Assembly: GCA_000827495.1 (NCBI GenBank)
Contig: KN817643.1
Location: 42,876 to 106,875, forward strand
Length of the DNA stretch: 64,000 bases
From: Hypholoma sublateritium FD-334 SS-4
Lineage: Eukaryota; Basidiomycota; Agaricomycetes; Agaricales; Strophariaceae
Reading direction: 5' to 3'
Both the position numbers and the translations under genes were made by a program. This document shows, piece after piece, positions 12,801-25,315 of the stretch (its first letter is position 1; every line of letters begins with the position of its first letter). The notes below the pieces were generated by a model. That model searched no databases and had not been told where the DNA came from. It saw only the letters and a list, made by a program, of their open reading frames with translations.

Positions 12801-13339
12801 TGTAAGCGTACCCCAGATTTCCCCAGATAATTAGACTTGACTTGAGCTGCAGAGGTCGCTCAACCTGTGCAGAAGCGGTCGTGTAATTTTTCACTGCTCC
12901 TGACGGGTTCTCACAATTGTGCGGGAGATTTCTTTTATGGATCATTCCTTCTGATACATATGCAATTCCTCGACGGGCAGCGGCATCACCTTCCTGGGTA
13001 TTTGTCACATTATAGGTCCGGTTTTCATGCTAATTTTATTCTGTGGCAATGATTTATGTTACTTACTCGCCACCGGAATGCCATCTAATTGGTCAGCTGT
13101 TCGAATACTCACAAATCCAGACGCACAGCGAGATTTGAGCAAGACACGGTACGTACATACTTTGAAGGATTCCGCGATGCTTCAACAACACTCCAGCTTG
13201 TTACGGAAGATATAAAATAGATTTACGGGGGTAACACAACGAACTAAAGAGAAATCAACCTTCTTAATCTGGTATGTGCGGTGTGGGTCGGGTGCACGAT
13301 GTGAAGGCTAGGAGTCCCGGAGGGGTCTTTTAAATCAGA
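9805..13339. other. Sparsely coding intergenic region
   Basis: I see no convincing gene in this 3.5-kb stretch. Short frames occur on both strands, for example at 10832-11035 and around 11052-11930, but none can be joined by splice sites into a recognisable protein. The sequence near 9805-10150 probably includes the promoter of the minus-strand Sensor-domain gene. The end near 13260-13339 probably carries the 3' UTR of the EF-hand/ZZ gene. Confidence 0.4.
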
Positions 13340-16300
13340 TCATCGACATGTGGTGGATAATTCGACAAGCTGATGTATGAGAGCCTCTATGGTGTCGAAT
13401 CTTTGTGCCGAAGCAATTTCCAATCGGCTAAGGTGGTCTTCCATGGCAAGCAATCTTTCCTCTACCTTCGCGTCGACGGCCGCTAATCCTGACGTCAACT
13501 TGCCCTCTATTATATTCAACCGAGTCTGCAACGTGGCAAGGTGTTCCTCGGTGGTAATCATCTGACTAGTCCTAATGCTTTCACGCAAAAGAACCAAAGG
13601 ATGAGTTCGTTTATGACCTTGCGATGGACCCCTTGCTGGCGGTTTGAAAAGCTTTTTTGATTCACAGTCAAAGCAAATCAGCGTGTCTTGAGTTATGTGA
13701 GGTTATTAGCCATTTGATCTTCTGTAATATATATTGACGCTCACCGCAAATAATGCAGGCCCAACACGGGGCCGACACTGGTTTATTGCAACAGGAACAG
13801 GTTGTCCTCGAATCTCCCCCCGGGCCTTTGGAGATCATCTTCTTGGCCTTCCTTTTTGGAGGCAAATTGTTTCCGTTTAACCCAAGGTCACTAGCTTCAT
13901 TGATTTCCAGGAGACCTTTGACGCGGTTGACGGTATTACGAGCCGCCTCAACGACACGCGCGAAGTAAAAGTCATGGAGCGTCTCCTCGACTTTGATCAT
14001 ATCATGGGAGGTGTTATGAATGAAGCCCCTCGCCGTCGGAGATTTATCTATGCAGGTGGCACACAGGTGGATATTGTCAGAAAGGTCGTCTGCCATGCAT
14101 TGGAGGCACAGCATTCCACTGTATGTTATCCTATGGTCACACCAGTCGCAGCCCCATGCGCTGCAAAAAGTACGTGAGTTAAAAGGACAATATACGTAAG
14201 ATTGAGAAAGCTTACTGCCAAGGTAGCTTCTGTATCTGGAATTCCGATGTGGCCTGGTAGAAGCGAGCTTCTGAGGGATCTACTTGCTGCCTCAGGTATT
14301 CCAACTCGCTCGCCTCCACAGTATTCAGAGGGTTTTGGGGTGTGAGGCCAAGACTCACGCTAAGTGAGCGTGCCGTTAGCTCAACAAATCGTCTGCGCTC
14401 AGCAAATCTAGCTTCGAGGAAACAGCGGGACCACAATTTCTCCTGTGCCAGATGCAGAGCAGCATTGCACGCAAATGCCCACCGTGACCGAACGCGATCC
14501 TCCATGAACTGCTGTGGTGTGTATCGATATCTGAGGAGCGACGGGGACGTGCGTCTCAGCGTAAATTGCTCGTAGAAAGGGTCATCAGAATGGTGTTCCT
14601 TTCGACGATTGCTCCAGCTCATGGTAATTATATCCTGGTCTTGGTCGAGAAATCCAGTCGCCGTAGTGTTAGAGCCGTCGTCATCCAGGAGAGCCAGAGA
14701 AAATTCGTGGCCCATCAAAGTTCGATTAACCTTTCCCTTTGCGTTAAATGTATTGAGAAAGTCTTCGCCTTTCGCCAGAAGCCTAGGCTCATCATCCTTC
14801 GAGAGGCGGAGAGAGATCCGGACAATGTGTGTGATTATTTCGTGACCATGTGCTCGCGAATAGATGCCGCTCCATGTGCCCTGCAATGGGTGGGAAATGT
14901 GACGGAGGCGGGAGGGTTCAAATTCAGAGAAATCGGTGGACTTAAAACTGTCTTGGATCTCATATCTGAGTATGGAAGAGGGTTTAACACTGACAAGAGA
15001 CCATCTTTTACGAATCTCATCCAAGGTAAGAGGGACTTTTCCCATTTGGTTCAACTCATTTTCGTTGGCCCAAGAGCTGAAGCTGTTCTGAATAGGACTA
15101 CGCTTGATGTCGCCATAGGAGAGCTGAAACTAAGATAAATTTAGAATTCGAGCAAAATAGTTCGATAGTATTTGCAGATATTACCATTCCAAAGGCAAAA
15201 TTTCCAAGGCGCGATGGAACGTCTAGGTGAGTCTGCTTGAATACGCCTATGATTGTAGCGTTACGTCAGTAAACATAAATGCTGCGGATTTCACGGTGGG
15301 CGAACCTTCAAGATTCTGAATGCGGTAATCCACCACCTGTAGAATATGGACGAGAGATTCGCTCAAGTGTGCTAGCTCATCGACATGTAGAACATGTTTA
15401 CATCCGACCATAAATATCTCCAGATGGCGCCGCAATAAGAGGTAAAGCAATGGAAAGATGTACTACGATGACCGAGGTAGGGTCAATGACAGGATTCTCT
15501 TCGATGATGTCAAAAAGACACGTACACGTTCAATTCGACCTTCGCCTGTAACCAAAGTCACTGTCGTCGTGGTATCCAGGTAATAGCCCACGTCCTCTAG
15601 ATTTCTCGTTATTTTCTCTTCTTCGCTGGCGGCATAACTTTCTGTCATCCTTATCAGATCTGGAGAGTCGGACATGATTTTTGGATTAATGGACCGCGTC
15701 GCTCGTAAAAGGAGTTCAATCCGCCAAAACGCCCTGTCGAAGAGATACTCATCAACCGCGCGTTTGTTTGAGGAATGAACGTGCTCCAATGTCTGGAACA
15801 TTGTCTGAATCAGGCCGTATATTTTGTTCTTGTAGAGCGATATATTCGCTTGCCACCCTGTGGAAAATTAAGTATAATTAAAGAAAGGAGCAAATTTTCG
15901 CACAGACCAACGGCCCAGTAAGCAATCCAGTGAGGCAAGCTTCATAAAAAAAGAGAATGTTAGTAAGAACAACTGCAGAGCGCCATGGAACGACCAACCT
16001 CCATCCTTTAGGGCAAGACTCAGTGAAATTGTTGACCTCCTTGATGCTTATAAACCCCGTTCCATCGTCGTCAAATGCCTCGAGGATGGGCTGGACATAC
16101 GCTGCATTGATATATGCCAATGTCCACTTATCGTTCTGCTGTCTGAAAGACACCGGATCTTTCCTTTGGGGTATAATTGACATGCCTAATTGGTGGTTCC
16201 CATCGTCAAGACTTTCGGAGACCGTAGAATTAATTTTGTCGGTATAATGGTCCTGCAAGGCCAATACAAAGTGTCGCGCTTTGACACTACCTTTCCAACC

Positions 16301-17802
16301 CTTTGCGTGGTGTATTAGGTGAAATGATAGACAAAACTGACGATAGAAAGTACTAACCATGTCCTTCCAGATCGTTTGGAGATCCTTATAATCCAATAAA
16401 ATAGGGTTTAGAGCTACTTGTCGGCGAAACGAAGGTGATAAACACGTACAGCATCGTTGATACGATCATAAGATCCAGAGAGCAGGATCTGAGTGATTTT
16501 TTCCGTTCCTGCCTCTATCGCTTCCGACAGTTGTCTTTGTTGTATCTCCAGTTTGCGATTGAAGTGAGACGCGTTTCGAGAGAACAGGTCTTCTATATCT
16601 TCAGTAAGTTCCTTGAACAGTTTCTTGCGGATGCCAGGGAGGTCGTTTGATCGCTTGGATGCATCCCGCCCTGAAATCTTGGAGAGAGATTCTCCGCTCC
16701 TACTTATCAGTTCTTCTAGTAGTTCGTCATCGCTAAGACACTCTTTGACACCACCGTTCTCCTCAATGAAGGTTTTGACTTCCTTTTCTCGAGGAGTATC
16801 GAGCTTGTGAAAAAGTTCCATGGCATTGTGTCTGTCTTGGATGCGCTTTACTTCAGCATTTTGAACATGTTGATCAAGCTTGTTGTGGAGTGAGTCAACT
16901 CCGAGCGACATATGGAAGGTGAAGGTTGTCATCAGGTTGCGCTTGTGCTCCTGGAATTGGGCAGAAAAATCGGCAAAGCGAGATTCGTATTGCAACGCTT
17001 TGACGGTCTTTGCTAATTAATAAGCAATCCGTCAGAGAAACATAATACTCGGCCACTGAGTACTGAGTGCTTACACAGAAAGGACTTTTTCAAGAAGGCG
17101 TCACAAGCCGAAGCGCATTTCTTGATGTCGCGTGCTATAGCTTCTATATGTGGCGAGAGCCTTTGAGCAATAGATATTCTGTCGTTTCCTTCGCGTTCAA
17201 CAGAATTGATATGACGCAGCCTATTAGTATCGCACTATGAATTAGCATCGAGGGTAGATTACAACGAGATGGAACGAAGGCGGCTGGAAAAAAAGTAACT
17301 CACTCAAAGAAAACCAAAACCAAATCGTGCATCTCCACCCTGAGTGCCATGATCTTCCGGTCGTTTTCTCTGCGTGTTATGTCCATGGTAATGACCAAGA
17401 CAAAGGCAGAAACGGCGGCTAAGATTGGCCAAAGGTTGAGGGGGAAGTGTCTTGAGAATGAAGCACCCTACACGTACCACCCACGAAGGGATGCGTTTGT
17501 CCAAGGACCTGAAGGCCCTTGATCGTGGCTTGGGCAGCTTCAGCAAAATTGCTGAACACCTCTTCAATTTCGTCGAGAGAATCTCCGCCATTATCATTCA
17601 GATCTCGTGTTTTGCGACCAATGATATGAGCATTAGCATCATATACTTCATGGAGGAGATCGAATGCGCGAGACGGGTCAATATTTCCTGTTTATCGGAT
17701 TCTTTTGGTCAAAATTTCTCCTGGTATGCTGAGAGACAGTTACTGACGATGGTGGGAACCGAAATTCCTCGGGGAATGGTCCAAGGCATTCATCTTTCCC
17801 AT
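13340..17802 (-). CDS. EF-hand and ZZ-type zinc finger protein, 14 exons
   Basis: Exons on the minus strand are 17802-17748, 17687-17478, 17418-17304, 17220-17075, 17012-16450, 16384-16358, 16300-15999, 15939-15908, 15857-15526, 15462-15295, 15232-15185, 15129-14216, 14160-13745 and 13686-13340. Introns are 50-83 nt and all phases agree, giving about 1,224 residues. The N-terminal ~160 residues form a helical region with a hydrophobic segment (AAVSAFVLVITMDI), followed by a long charged helical part. A canonical 12-residue EF-hand loop, DDDGTGFISIKE, lies at about 449-460. A ZZ-type zinc finger starts at about 971 (WGCDWC, LCLQC, LCATC), with a second CxxC cluster near 1,095-1,120 and a C-terminal coiled coil. 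Architectures like this are common in Agaricomycetes without a known function; calcium and zinc binding are inferred. The first exon is weakest, with its start and a GTCAGT donor uncertain. The donor of exon 10 could also lie at 15265. Confidence 0.78.
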
Positions 17803-18452
17803 TTTGCGATGACTGTATGTCGTGACGACGTGGAAGGGATTTCAGCGGGATGCAGTATGCTGCACTCGACAGTGTGCGAAGCACGTATTTATCGATTCAA
17901 AAAACGGGTGATAAAATCTTTGTGTGTGATGTGTGATGGGCGAAAAAGATACGACTTGTTTCAGTGAGCCTGATTAAGACTGAAAGCACTAGAACTGGGC
18001 GTCGTGGAACCCTTATACGCAGTTTCCGTTAGATAAAGCGGTGTCATGGTGTGCAAATCCCCCTTCGGTCAGAATTCTAAAGTTAGAATTTGATTCCAAA
18101 GACAAGGGCAGGAAGGCCTCACTTAACACGCACCATTGTACATTATCATGCGTTCAGGGCTTTGACATAGTGCCACTGTTACTAGCAATCCGGGAGTATC
18201 ATTGCTGTATCCCAAAAGTCAACTTCAATAACGACGAGTCAAGCTCCAGCAAGTCGAAAGTTGCATTGCAACTAGTTAGGAGGAAAGTGCCACGACGGAG
18301 AAAAACATAAATTCCCATGTCGTCTCGCATGTGGTGCGTATTTACTGCCATGATGATATATCCGTCCCGACTATGGAACGTTCAACTTTGATCAGATCAC
18401 CTCTGCAAAAAGTCTCATTTAGATTGTCAAAACGTGTGTAAGTTTTGAGGCA

Positions 18453-18682
18453 GCTTACGGATGCCAAGGTAGCTTTGTATTAGGAACCCAAATGTGGTCT
18501 GGTAGAAGTGAGCTTCCGAGGGCAGTTGACAGTGCTGCCTTAGGCATTCTAACTCGCCTACAAGTGAGCGTGTCGTTAGCTCGCCAAACAGCAAGCGCTC
18601 AGTGTGGAAGGAGCAACAAAGCGGCACTTTCTCCTCCGCCAGGTGCAGAGCGGTATCGCGCTCGAACACTCATCGGGACCCA
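18453..18682 (-). pseudogene. Truncated copy of the EF-hand/ZZ gene (exon 12 end)
   Basis: The minus-strand translation here contains ALHLAEEK, GELTTRSL, GELECLRQ and SEAHFYQTT. These line up in order with ALHLAQEK, VELTARSL, SELEYLRQ and SEARFYQAT from the end of exon 12 of the gene at 13340-17802. Similarity also reaches the donor-site region (CTTAC followed by GCCAAGGTAGC on the plus strand). The copy carries deletions and frame breaks, and nothing else of the parent is visible next to it. It is a partial, dead duplicate about 0.7 kb upstream of the parent's start. Confidence 0.8.
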
Positions 18683-19205
18683 ACACACTGGAAAGCGGGG
18701 TGATGGTCGTGTCCCAGAAAAGTGCTCTATAAGGGAAGGCCTTGTGATCCGACAGCTGCACAGCTGGGGTATATGCGCAGGAGACATGAATGGGATGTAA
18801 CCTGATCCATTGCAGTGATTGTGGCGGCGTACAGGGCGATCGTATTTGCAAGACGATGATAGATGCGTTCAAGAAGCGTTGAACGTAGCTCGGTATGAAG
18901 TCACGCCCGTCACAGAATGTGTCACGCCTCCCTGGGCTGGCTTCTTGGGAGCACATACGATGGAGGGAGGCACTTCCCCGATCGAGAAAATGGCACGGCG
19001 ACTCCAATTATATGCTTCTTGCTTTCCGCGATGGCCAGCACCCAAAAATCAAGGATGCCATTCCGCAGATAGGCGTTATGTACGATAGAGGCGGGTAAGC
19101 CTACTGGGCAGAGAGCGTGATAAGGCTCAAGCTGGACAGTGCTGGATCGAGTGGGCAGTTCAGGTGAGCGGATTCGAATTTCGAAGATTGTCGGGTTGGC
19201 TCTCC

Positions 19206-19535
19206 TCGATATCGAACTTGATCCGAATTATGCGATTATATGAACGAATGTCCACGGCGTGATGGGCTTCATAGGAAATGAGCAGGTTGATCTGTAGAGG
19301 ATGAGCAGACTGTGCGCGTTAACGAAATATCGCCAATCATACCATGTTTCGTGCCTTTTATCTCGCATTTCGTGCATAAGACGTCGATGTACGTCTGCCC
19401 CAGACCTAATGTCCTCGACATCGAATTTGATCCGAGTTATGCGACGATTTTCAACGGCATGATATCCCTCGTCAGAAATGAGCAAGCTGAAGAGCTAGGA
19501 GATTTGCAGAGGATGAGAACTGCGGGCGGCCATGA
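19206..19535. repeat. Diverged ~205-bp direct duplication
   Basis: A block at about 19206-19310 resembles a block at about 19411-19535. Both contain CTCGAYATCGAAYTTGATCCG, then TTATGCGA, then GAAATGAGCA, and finish with GAGGATGAG. The unit offset is about 205 bp. There is no conserved reading frame, and I do not recognise the family. Confidence 0.6.
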
Positions 19536-20979
19536 AAGTCTACCGATGCGTACATTGCTTTGCGCCTTCTATCCCATAATTCACGTGGCGAACGTCCATG
19601 AACATCTGTCCTAGGCCCTGCTAGTGTCCGCCCACCCTTAGCATATGCGAGTCAAGAGTCTCTGCGAATAACAAATGGGTCCTCTAGTGCATAGAATGAC
19701 AGCTGAGGAACGAGGGAAACGCAGCCTGGAAACAAGAGTCTGAGTCAACATGAACACCATATAAGCTGCATGATAGACGTACAATTACGCCCTCGTACGC
19801 AGAAGCCTCCGTCGCGTAAGTACACATAATTTGGCCGGTAGGCAGAAGTTGTGAATAGTAGATGCGTTCCAAGTCCACAGCGCCCGCGGCGACGGCGGCT
19901 ACAGACAGTGCGACGGCTACACGACTTCATACCCACCCGCGCAAAATAGATGCCGTCGGAGCTCGGCTCGCAAGCGCCGCTGGACCGACAGACGTCGTAT
20001 GAATTCTCCGTGTCCTCTAATTCCGCGGCGGCTGCAGTCCACGTCTGCGGCGTTCGCGATGGTCATCGATTGGCGTATGAGGAGCTCAAAGCACGCGCGA
20101 AAGAGGCATAACGGACGGAGATGCTAGCCTGCGTAGATTCGTGTTCAGTTGCGAGATCGTGCTGTTGGGGGGGCCTCAGCTAAGTTGAGATATACATGCA
20201 GCTGAGAGGAAAATATAGTCAGAGAGTATCATTGGTACAAGACTGCTAGCAACACACACAAGTAGGTTGTTGTGCAGCACGCTGACGATCTACGTGAGCA
20301 CGAGGGGCGCATTGCCTTTGCCGAAATAGTCGAAATCGATAAAGGCTTTGCGGATTCGTTCCGTTGGAGGGTGAAGCTTCCAAAAAAACTGCCTGGGGTA
20401 CTCCGCACGGCTGCACTCCAACACAGAAGAGGAATTACTCCTAAAATGTAGTCGCAGTTTACTGTGTTATTTCGAAGTTTGTTCGAAGTGCGAACTTTGA
20501 GGTCATTCAAGCGGAGAGTGTTATTTGTGCTTGTCACATCTGAGCGCGCGTATCAGTGTGCAGCGATAATGGACGGGGCGAATGTAGTACGAGCGGTGGG
20601 CTTGTGGCATGGTGGTACGAAGGAGAGCAGGAAGTCGAATCCCATAGCCGAGACCGGGAAGAGGGTCATGATATTACGATGAGCGCATTGTGCATAGGTT
20701 ACTGCGAGAGTCGCCGGCCAGATGGACAGCAGGAATAAGACACGATCTGGGGCGTGGGGGTGTTCAGTGTTACAGGAAAACGCGAGTCTGCCAGACAGTA
20801 GACTTCGGGACGGAAATAAAGTAAATACCCACGCCGTCGCACGTGGTGAGATCCAAGATAATATATTTTTTGGTTTACCAGAATGATATCTTCGTCCCGA
20901 TTCCCTACCTCCGACAGCTGACCAGACGGTGAGCTTTTAACGACATTCACCGCTCCATATCTCACCTGATTTCTCAGAG

Positions 20980-23900
20980 ATGTTGCTTCTTCCAGGTTCG
21001 TCTTCGTTGTCGAAGCCAAAACTTGGCGCTCTTCTGCGCGACATCCAGAAGCAATGCCCACACATCAAATCAGTCGACGCGGTCTGGGTACATTTGGTCC
21101 TGTGCAAGAACGATAAAGTGGAGGCGGAACTGAAAGACACGAAATCGCCTTTCAGAATTGTGCTGGATCGATTGTTGGAGTATGGAGACTACGATATTCT
21201 ATTGAGCACGCCAAACGCCATCACGACGGGATCCAATGTAGCCTATGTCCTTCCACGACCTGGATCGGTTTCTCCGTGGTCAAGCAAAGCCACGGATATC
21301 GGTGCGCTTTGCAAACTTGGAGATCACGTCGAAAGAGTCGAACGTGGAGCCGCCTTTGCTTTCACCACTACCGACGGAAAGGTGCTCGCCGAACAAGACA
21401 TTGCAACGTTCTCTCACCTCATTCACGATCGAATGACTCAAGTTATCAAGCTCACGTCGCCCCGAGAGTCCGAAATATTCGTCCACGACGCGGCAAAGCC
21501 CCTTAGACACGTCGATCTCCTTGCAACGGCCGACGCAAAGGCAATACTTGTATCTGCAAATGTTGAACTAGGTCTCGCACTGGCTCCTGACGAGATCAAC
21601 TTCCTCATCGACGCCTATGTTTCCGGACAGACTGCCATGGGACGAAATCCCACTGATGCCGAGCTATTCATGTTCGCACAGGTCAACTCTGAACACTGCC
21701 GCCACAAAATCTTCAACGCAACGTGGACAATAGACGACAAACCGCAGACACATTCTCTGTTCAACATGATTCGAAACACGGAGAAGATCAGCGGGAAGGG
21801 CACAATTTCTGCGTATTCGGATAACGCGGCTGTTCTCGAAGGAAGCGCGGCTCCACGGTTCAGCAGCAACCCATCACAGTTATATCGCGCTGAACAAGAA
21901 GACATGCCGATCCTGATTAAAGTGGAGACCCACAATCACCCCACTGCTGTTTCTCCGTATCCTGGCGCGGCCACAGGGTCTGGTGGAGAGATCCGCGACG
22001 AAGGCGCTGTAGGACGCGGTTCAAAACCCAAAGCCGGTCTGTCTGGCTTTACGGTCTCCAATCTGCTCATCCCAGGTTACGAGCAACCCTGGGAGACGGA
22101 CTTCGGTCGACCCAACCACATCGCATCTGCACTCGATATCATGATCGAAGGCCCACTTGGGGCAAGCGCCTTCAACGACGAGTTCGGACGCCCAGCCCTG
22201 ACAGGCTACTTCCGTACCTTTTCAGAGAGCATCCCACTATCTCTTGACGGCAAGACCCGTGAAGTGCGAGGGTACCACAAACCCATCATGATTGCGGGCG
22301 GGTACGGCAGTGTTCGCCCTCAGTTCTCCAAAAAGCGACCCATCACCCCAGGGGCAAAGATCGTCGTCCTTGGTGGGCCAGGATTGCTCATCGGCTTGGG
22401 CGGAGGCGCAGCCTCGAGTCAAGTATCCGGCGCCAGCTCCGCTGAACTCGATTTCGCATCCGTACAACGGGACAACCCAGAGATGCAGAGGCGATGCCAG
22501 CAAGTGATCGACGCGTGCGTCAGCCGTGCTGAGGGAAGCCCGATCGAGAGCATACACGACGTCGGTGCTGGCGGGCTCTCTAATGCCCTTCCCGAGCTGG
22601 TCCACGATTCCGACCTCGGCGCTATCTTCGAAATTCGCGATGTTCTTGTTGCCGACTCCTCGATGTCGCCCATGGAGATTTGGTGCAACGAGAGCCAGGA
22701 ACGCTACGTGCTGGCCATCGCGGCGGACAAAGTCGACGATTTTGTGCAGATTGCGACGCGCGAACGGTGCCCGTTCTCTATCGTCGGCGTTGCCACTAAG
22801 GAGGAGGAACTGGTCGTCACCGATCGTCTCTTCAAGCAGGACGTCATCAGGCTCAAGATGTCCACCTTGTTTGGCAAGGCGCCCAAGATGTCAAGAAGCG
22901 ACAAGACGCGCCACATCGAACGTACCGAATTCGATGCATCGCTCGCTTCATTCGTCCCCAATTCCGTAAATATCACCGAAAGGCTGCCAGTGGCGGTCGA
23001 GCGAGTGCTGCACCTCCCGAGCGTGGGCTCCAAGTCCTTCCTTATCACCATCGGAGACCGCACGATCACCGGCCTCGTCACCCGCGACCAAATGGTGGGT
23101 CCATGGCAGGTTCCTGTCGCCGATGTCGCCGTCACACGCTCTTCCTATGGCTTTGATGTTGTGGTCGGCGAAGCAATGGCTATGGGCGAACGCACACCGC
23201 TAGCCCTCCTCAGTCCCGCCGCCTCCGCTCGTATGGCCGTCGCCGAGTCGCTTATGAATCTCGCTGCGGCCCACGTTGGTGATATCTCCCTTGTTAAGCT
23301 TAGTGCGAACTGGATGTGCGCGGCATCGAAGGAAGGCGAGGGCGCAGCTCTCTACGAGGCGGTACAGGCAATCGGAATGGATCTGTGTCCCGCCCTCGGT
23401 GTTGGTATTCCCGTTGGGAAGGATTCGATGTCGATGTCGATGAAGTGGCGCGAGGACGAGGAGCAGAAGGAGGTCAGCTCACCAATGTCCGTCATCATCA
23501 CGGCATTTGCGCCCGTGAAGGATGTGCGCAACACATGGACACCCCAACTACGTACAGACGTGGACGAACCAACTAGTCTGGTATTCTTTGACCTTGCCAA
23601 CGGGAAGGAACGCATGGGTGGCTCCGCTCTCGCCCAGGTGTTCAAGGAGATCGGCGCTGTTGCACCGGACGTAGAAGATGCTGCTGTGCTGAAGGCCTTC
23701 TTCCAAGGATGCCAAGCAGTCAAAGGCACTAACCCTGGTATGGTGCTTGCCTATCACGATCGCTCGGATGGTGGCTTGTTCACGACTATCATCGAGATGG
23801 CCTTTGCGGGCCGCGTGGGCGTCGAGATCTCACTCGATGCTCTACACTCGATCGAGAACCCGATCGCCACTCTCTTCAATGAAGAACTTGGCGCCGTCCT

Positions 23901-25020
23901 CCAGGTCCGCCAATCGCAACTTGCCAATTTCATTGCAATCTTCAACAACGCCGGGTTTCCCTCGACTTCCATCCACGTTATCGGTCGTGTCAATGCTCCC
24001 AGTGACGAGACCATCTCCATCATTCATGAGGCGCAGACGTTGTATAGCGCGAAGCGTGGAGACTTGCAGAAGATCTGGTCGGAGACTTCGTACAGGATGC
24101 AACTCCTGCGCGACAACTCCGCCGCTGCAGACGAGGAGTACTCCCTCATCACCGATAAATCGCACACCGGGCTCTTCTACGACCTCACCTTCAAGCCACA
24201 GCCCTTCATCGATCTGCCCACGCGGCCCAAGGTCGCCATACTTCGAGAACAGGGCGTTAACGGCCAAGTCGAGATGGCGTGGTCGTTTACTGCTGCCGGC
24301 TTCGACGCCATTGACGTGCACATGTCTGACATCCTCAGTGGCTCCGTCAGCCTCACCAACTTCCGCGGCTTCGCTGCCTGCGGCGGGTTCTCCTACGGCG
24401 ACGTCCTTGGTGCCGGAAAAGGCTGGGCCAACTCCGCACTGCTGAACGACGTCGCGCGGCGCGAATTTACCGACTTTTTCGCGCGCGAGGACACCTTCGT
24501 GCTCGGCGTGTGCAACGGCTGCCAGTTCCTCAGCCACCTGCGCGAGATTATCCCAGGCACGGCGGACTGGCCCGAATTCAAGCCCAACCGTGGCGAGCGC
24601 TTCGAAGGCCGCGTGTCGATGGTGGAGGTCGTTGAGACGCCCGTTACGCGCACGTCGGTGTTCTTCTCCGACATGGCAGGTGCGAAGCTACCTGTCGCCG
24701 TCGCCCATGGCGAGGGCCGCGCGGCGTTCGCCACCCCGGCGCAGCAGGCCCAGCTCGAAGCTGCTGGCCTCGTGGCGGTCCGCTATGTTGACTCGACTGG
24801 TACGCCGACGGAAGTGTACCCGCTCAACCCTAACGGGAGTCCCTCTGGAATTACCGGCGTGCAGACCCCGAATGGCCGGGTGTTGGCGCTGATGCCCCAC
24901 CCCGAGCGTGTTACTATGCTGGAAGCCAATAGTTGGTACTCCCCATCGGTGAAGGAGGCCTGGGGAGGCACTGGTCCTTGGTTCAGACTCTTCCAAAATG
25001 CTCGGAAATGGTGCAATTAG
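20980..25020 (+). CDS. ADE6: Phosphoribosylformylglycinamidine synthase
   Basis: An intronless gene encodes 1,346 residues, the usual length of the large single-chain eukaryotic enzyme. It catalyses the fourth step of de novo purine synthesis in the cytosol: FGAR, glutamine and ATP give FGAM. The order is an N-terminal PurS-like domain, then the [12 protein letters not shown] signature at about 238-249, then two AIRS-type ATP-binding halves (VETHNHPTA at 315-323; [13 protein letters not shown] further on; YHDRSDGGL in the second half). A C-terminal class I glutamine amidotransferase closes the protein. Its catalytic triad is visible as Cys1178 (GVCNGC), His1307 and Glu1309 (PHPER). The start at 20980 gives [11 protein letters not shown], a normal beginning for fungal orthologues. 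The high codon regularity and lack of stops mark it as intact. The next gene is convergent, about 300 bp away. Confidence 0.98.
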   Translation: MLLLPGSSSLSKPKLGALLRDIQKQCPHIKSVDAVWVHLVLCKNDKVEAELKDTKSPFRIVLDRLLEYGDYDILLSTPNAITTGSNVAYVLPRPGSVSPWSSKATDIGALCKLGDHVERVERGAAFAFTTTDGKVLAEQDIATFSHLIHDRMTQVIKLTSPRESEIFVHDAAKPLRHVDLLATADAKAILVSANVELGLALAPDEINFLIDAYVSGQTAMGRNPTDAELFMFAQVNSEHCRHKIFNATWTIDDKPQTHSLFNMIRNTEKISGKGTISAYSDNAAVLEGSAAPRFSSNPSQLYRAEQEDMPILIKVETHNHPTAVSPYPGAATGSGGEIRDEGAVGRGSKPKAGLSGFTVSNLLIPGYEQPWETDFGRPNHIASALDIMIEGPLGASAFNDEFGRPALTGYFRTFSESIPLSLDGKTREVRGYHKPIMIAGGYGSVRPQFSKKRPITPGAKIVVLGGPGLLIGLGGGAASSQVSGASSAELDFASVQRDNPEMQRRCQQVIDACVSRAEGSPIESIHDVGAGGLSNALPELVHDSDLGAIFEIRDVLVADSSMSPMEIWCNESQERYVLAIAADKVDDFVQIATRERCPFSIVGVATKEEELVVTDRLFKQDVIRLKMSTLFGKAPKMSRSDKTRHIERTEFDASLASFVPNSVNITERLPVAVERVLHLPSVGSKSFLITIGDRTITGLVTRDQMVGPWQVPVADVAVTRSSYGFDVVVGEAMAMGERTPLALLSPAASARMAVAESLMNLAAAHVGDISLVKLSANWMCAASKEGEGAALYEAVQAIGMDLCPALGVGIPVGKDSMSMSMKWREDEEQKEVSSPMSVIITAFAPVKDVRNTWTPQLRTDVDEPTSLVFFDLANGKERMGGSALAQVFKEIGAVAPDVEDAAVLKAFFQGCQAVKGTNPGMVLAYHDRSDGGLFTTIIEMAFAGRVGVEISLDALHSIENPIATLFNEELGAVLQVRQSQLANFIAIFNNAGFPSTSIHVIGRVNAPSDETISIIHEAQTLYSAKRGDLQKIWSETSYRMQLLRDNSAAADEEYSLITDKSHTGLFYDLTFKPQPFIDLPTRPKVAILREQGVNGQVEMAWSFTAAGFDAIDVHMSDILSGSVSLTNFRGFAACGGFSYGDVLGAGKGWANSALLNDVARREFTDFFAREDTFVLGVCNGCQFLSHLREIIPGTADWPEFKPNRGERFEGRVSMVEVVETPVTRTSVFFSDMAGAKLPVAVAHGEGRAAFATPAQQAQLEAAGLVAVRYVDSTGTPTEVYPLNPNGSPSGITGVQTPNGRVLALMPHPERVTMLEANSWYSPSVKEAWGGTGPWFRLFQNARKWCN

Positions 25021-25315
25021 AATCGGGCTCGAAAGGTGCGATTGTTCATCTCTGTGCGTTGAAGCCAGCTAACACACTGTACAGATATGATTATTTGCCT
25101 TATATATTACTTTTAGAACGCAGTTATTGAAACGCTAAGGAAAATGAATTACAATACGAATGAGAAGCTAAAAAGCAAAAGTACTGAACATGTATCTGTT
25201 TTAATGTCGCCCAGTTGATCAACTTACTATGCTAAAAATTGTATTGCGTCGTTAGATACAGAATAAAACGAGAAACCATGATGGGTCATAATCTTTGTGG
25301 ATGAACTCTGGTCCG

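Larger units (their letters stand above)
17803..20979. other. Intergenic region with gene remnant and local duplication
   Basis: No intact gene is supported here. The interval includes the probable promoter of the EF-hand/ZZ gene (just above 17802), a broken copy of part of that gene (18453-18682) and a local duplication (19206-19535), all reported separately. The final few hundred bases before 20980 contain the promoter and leader of the FGAM synthase gene, but I could not identify a specific TATA box with confidence. Confidence 0.45.
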
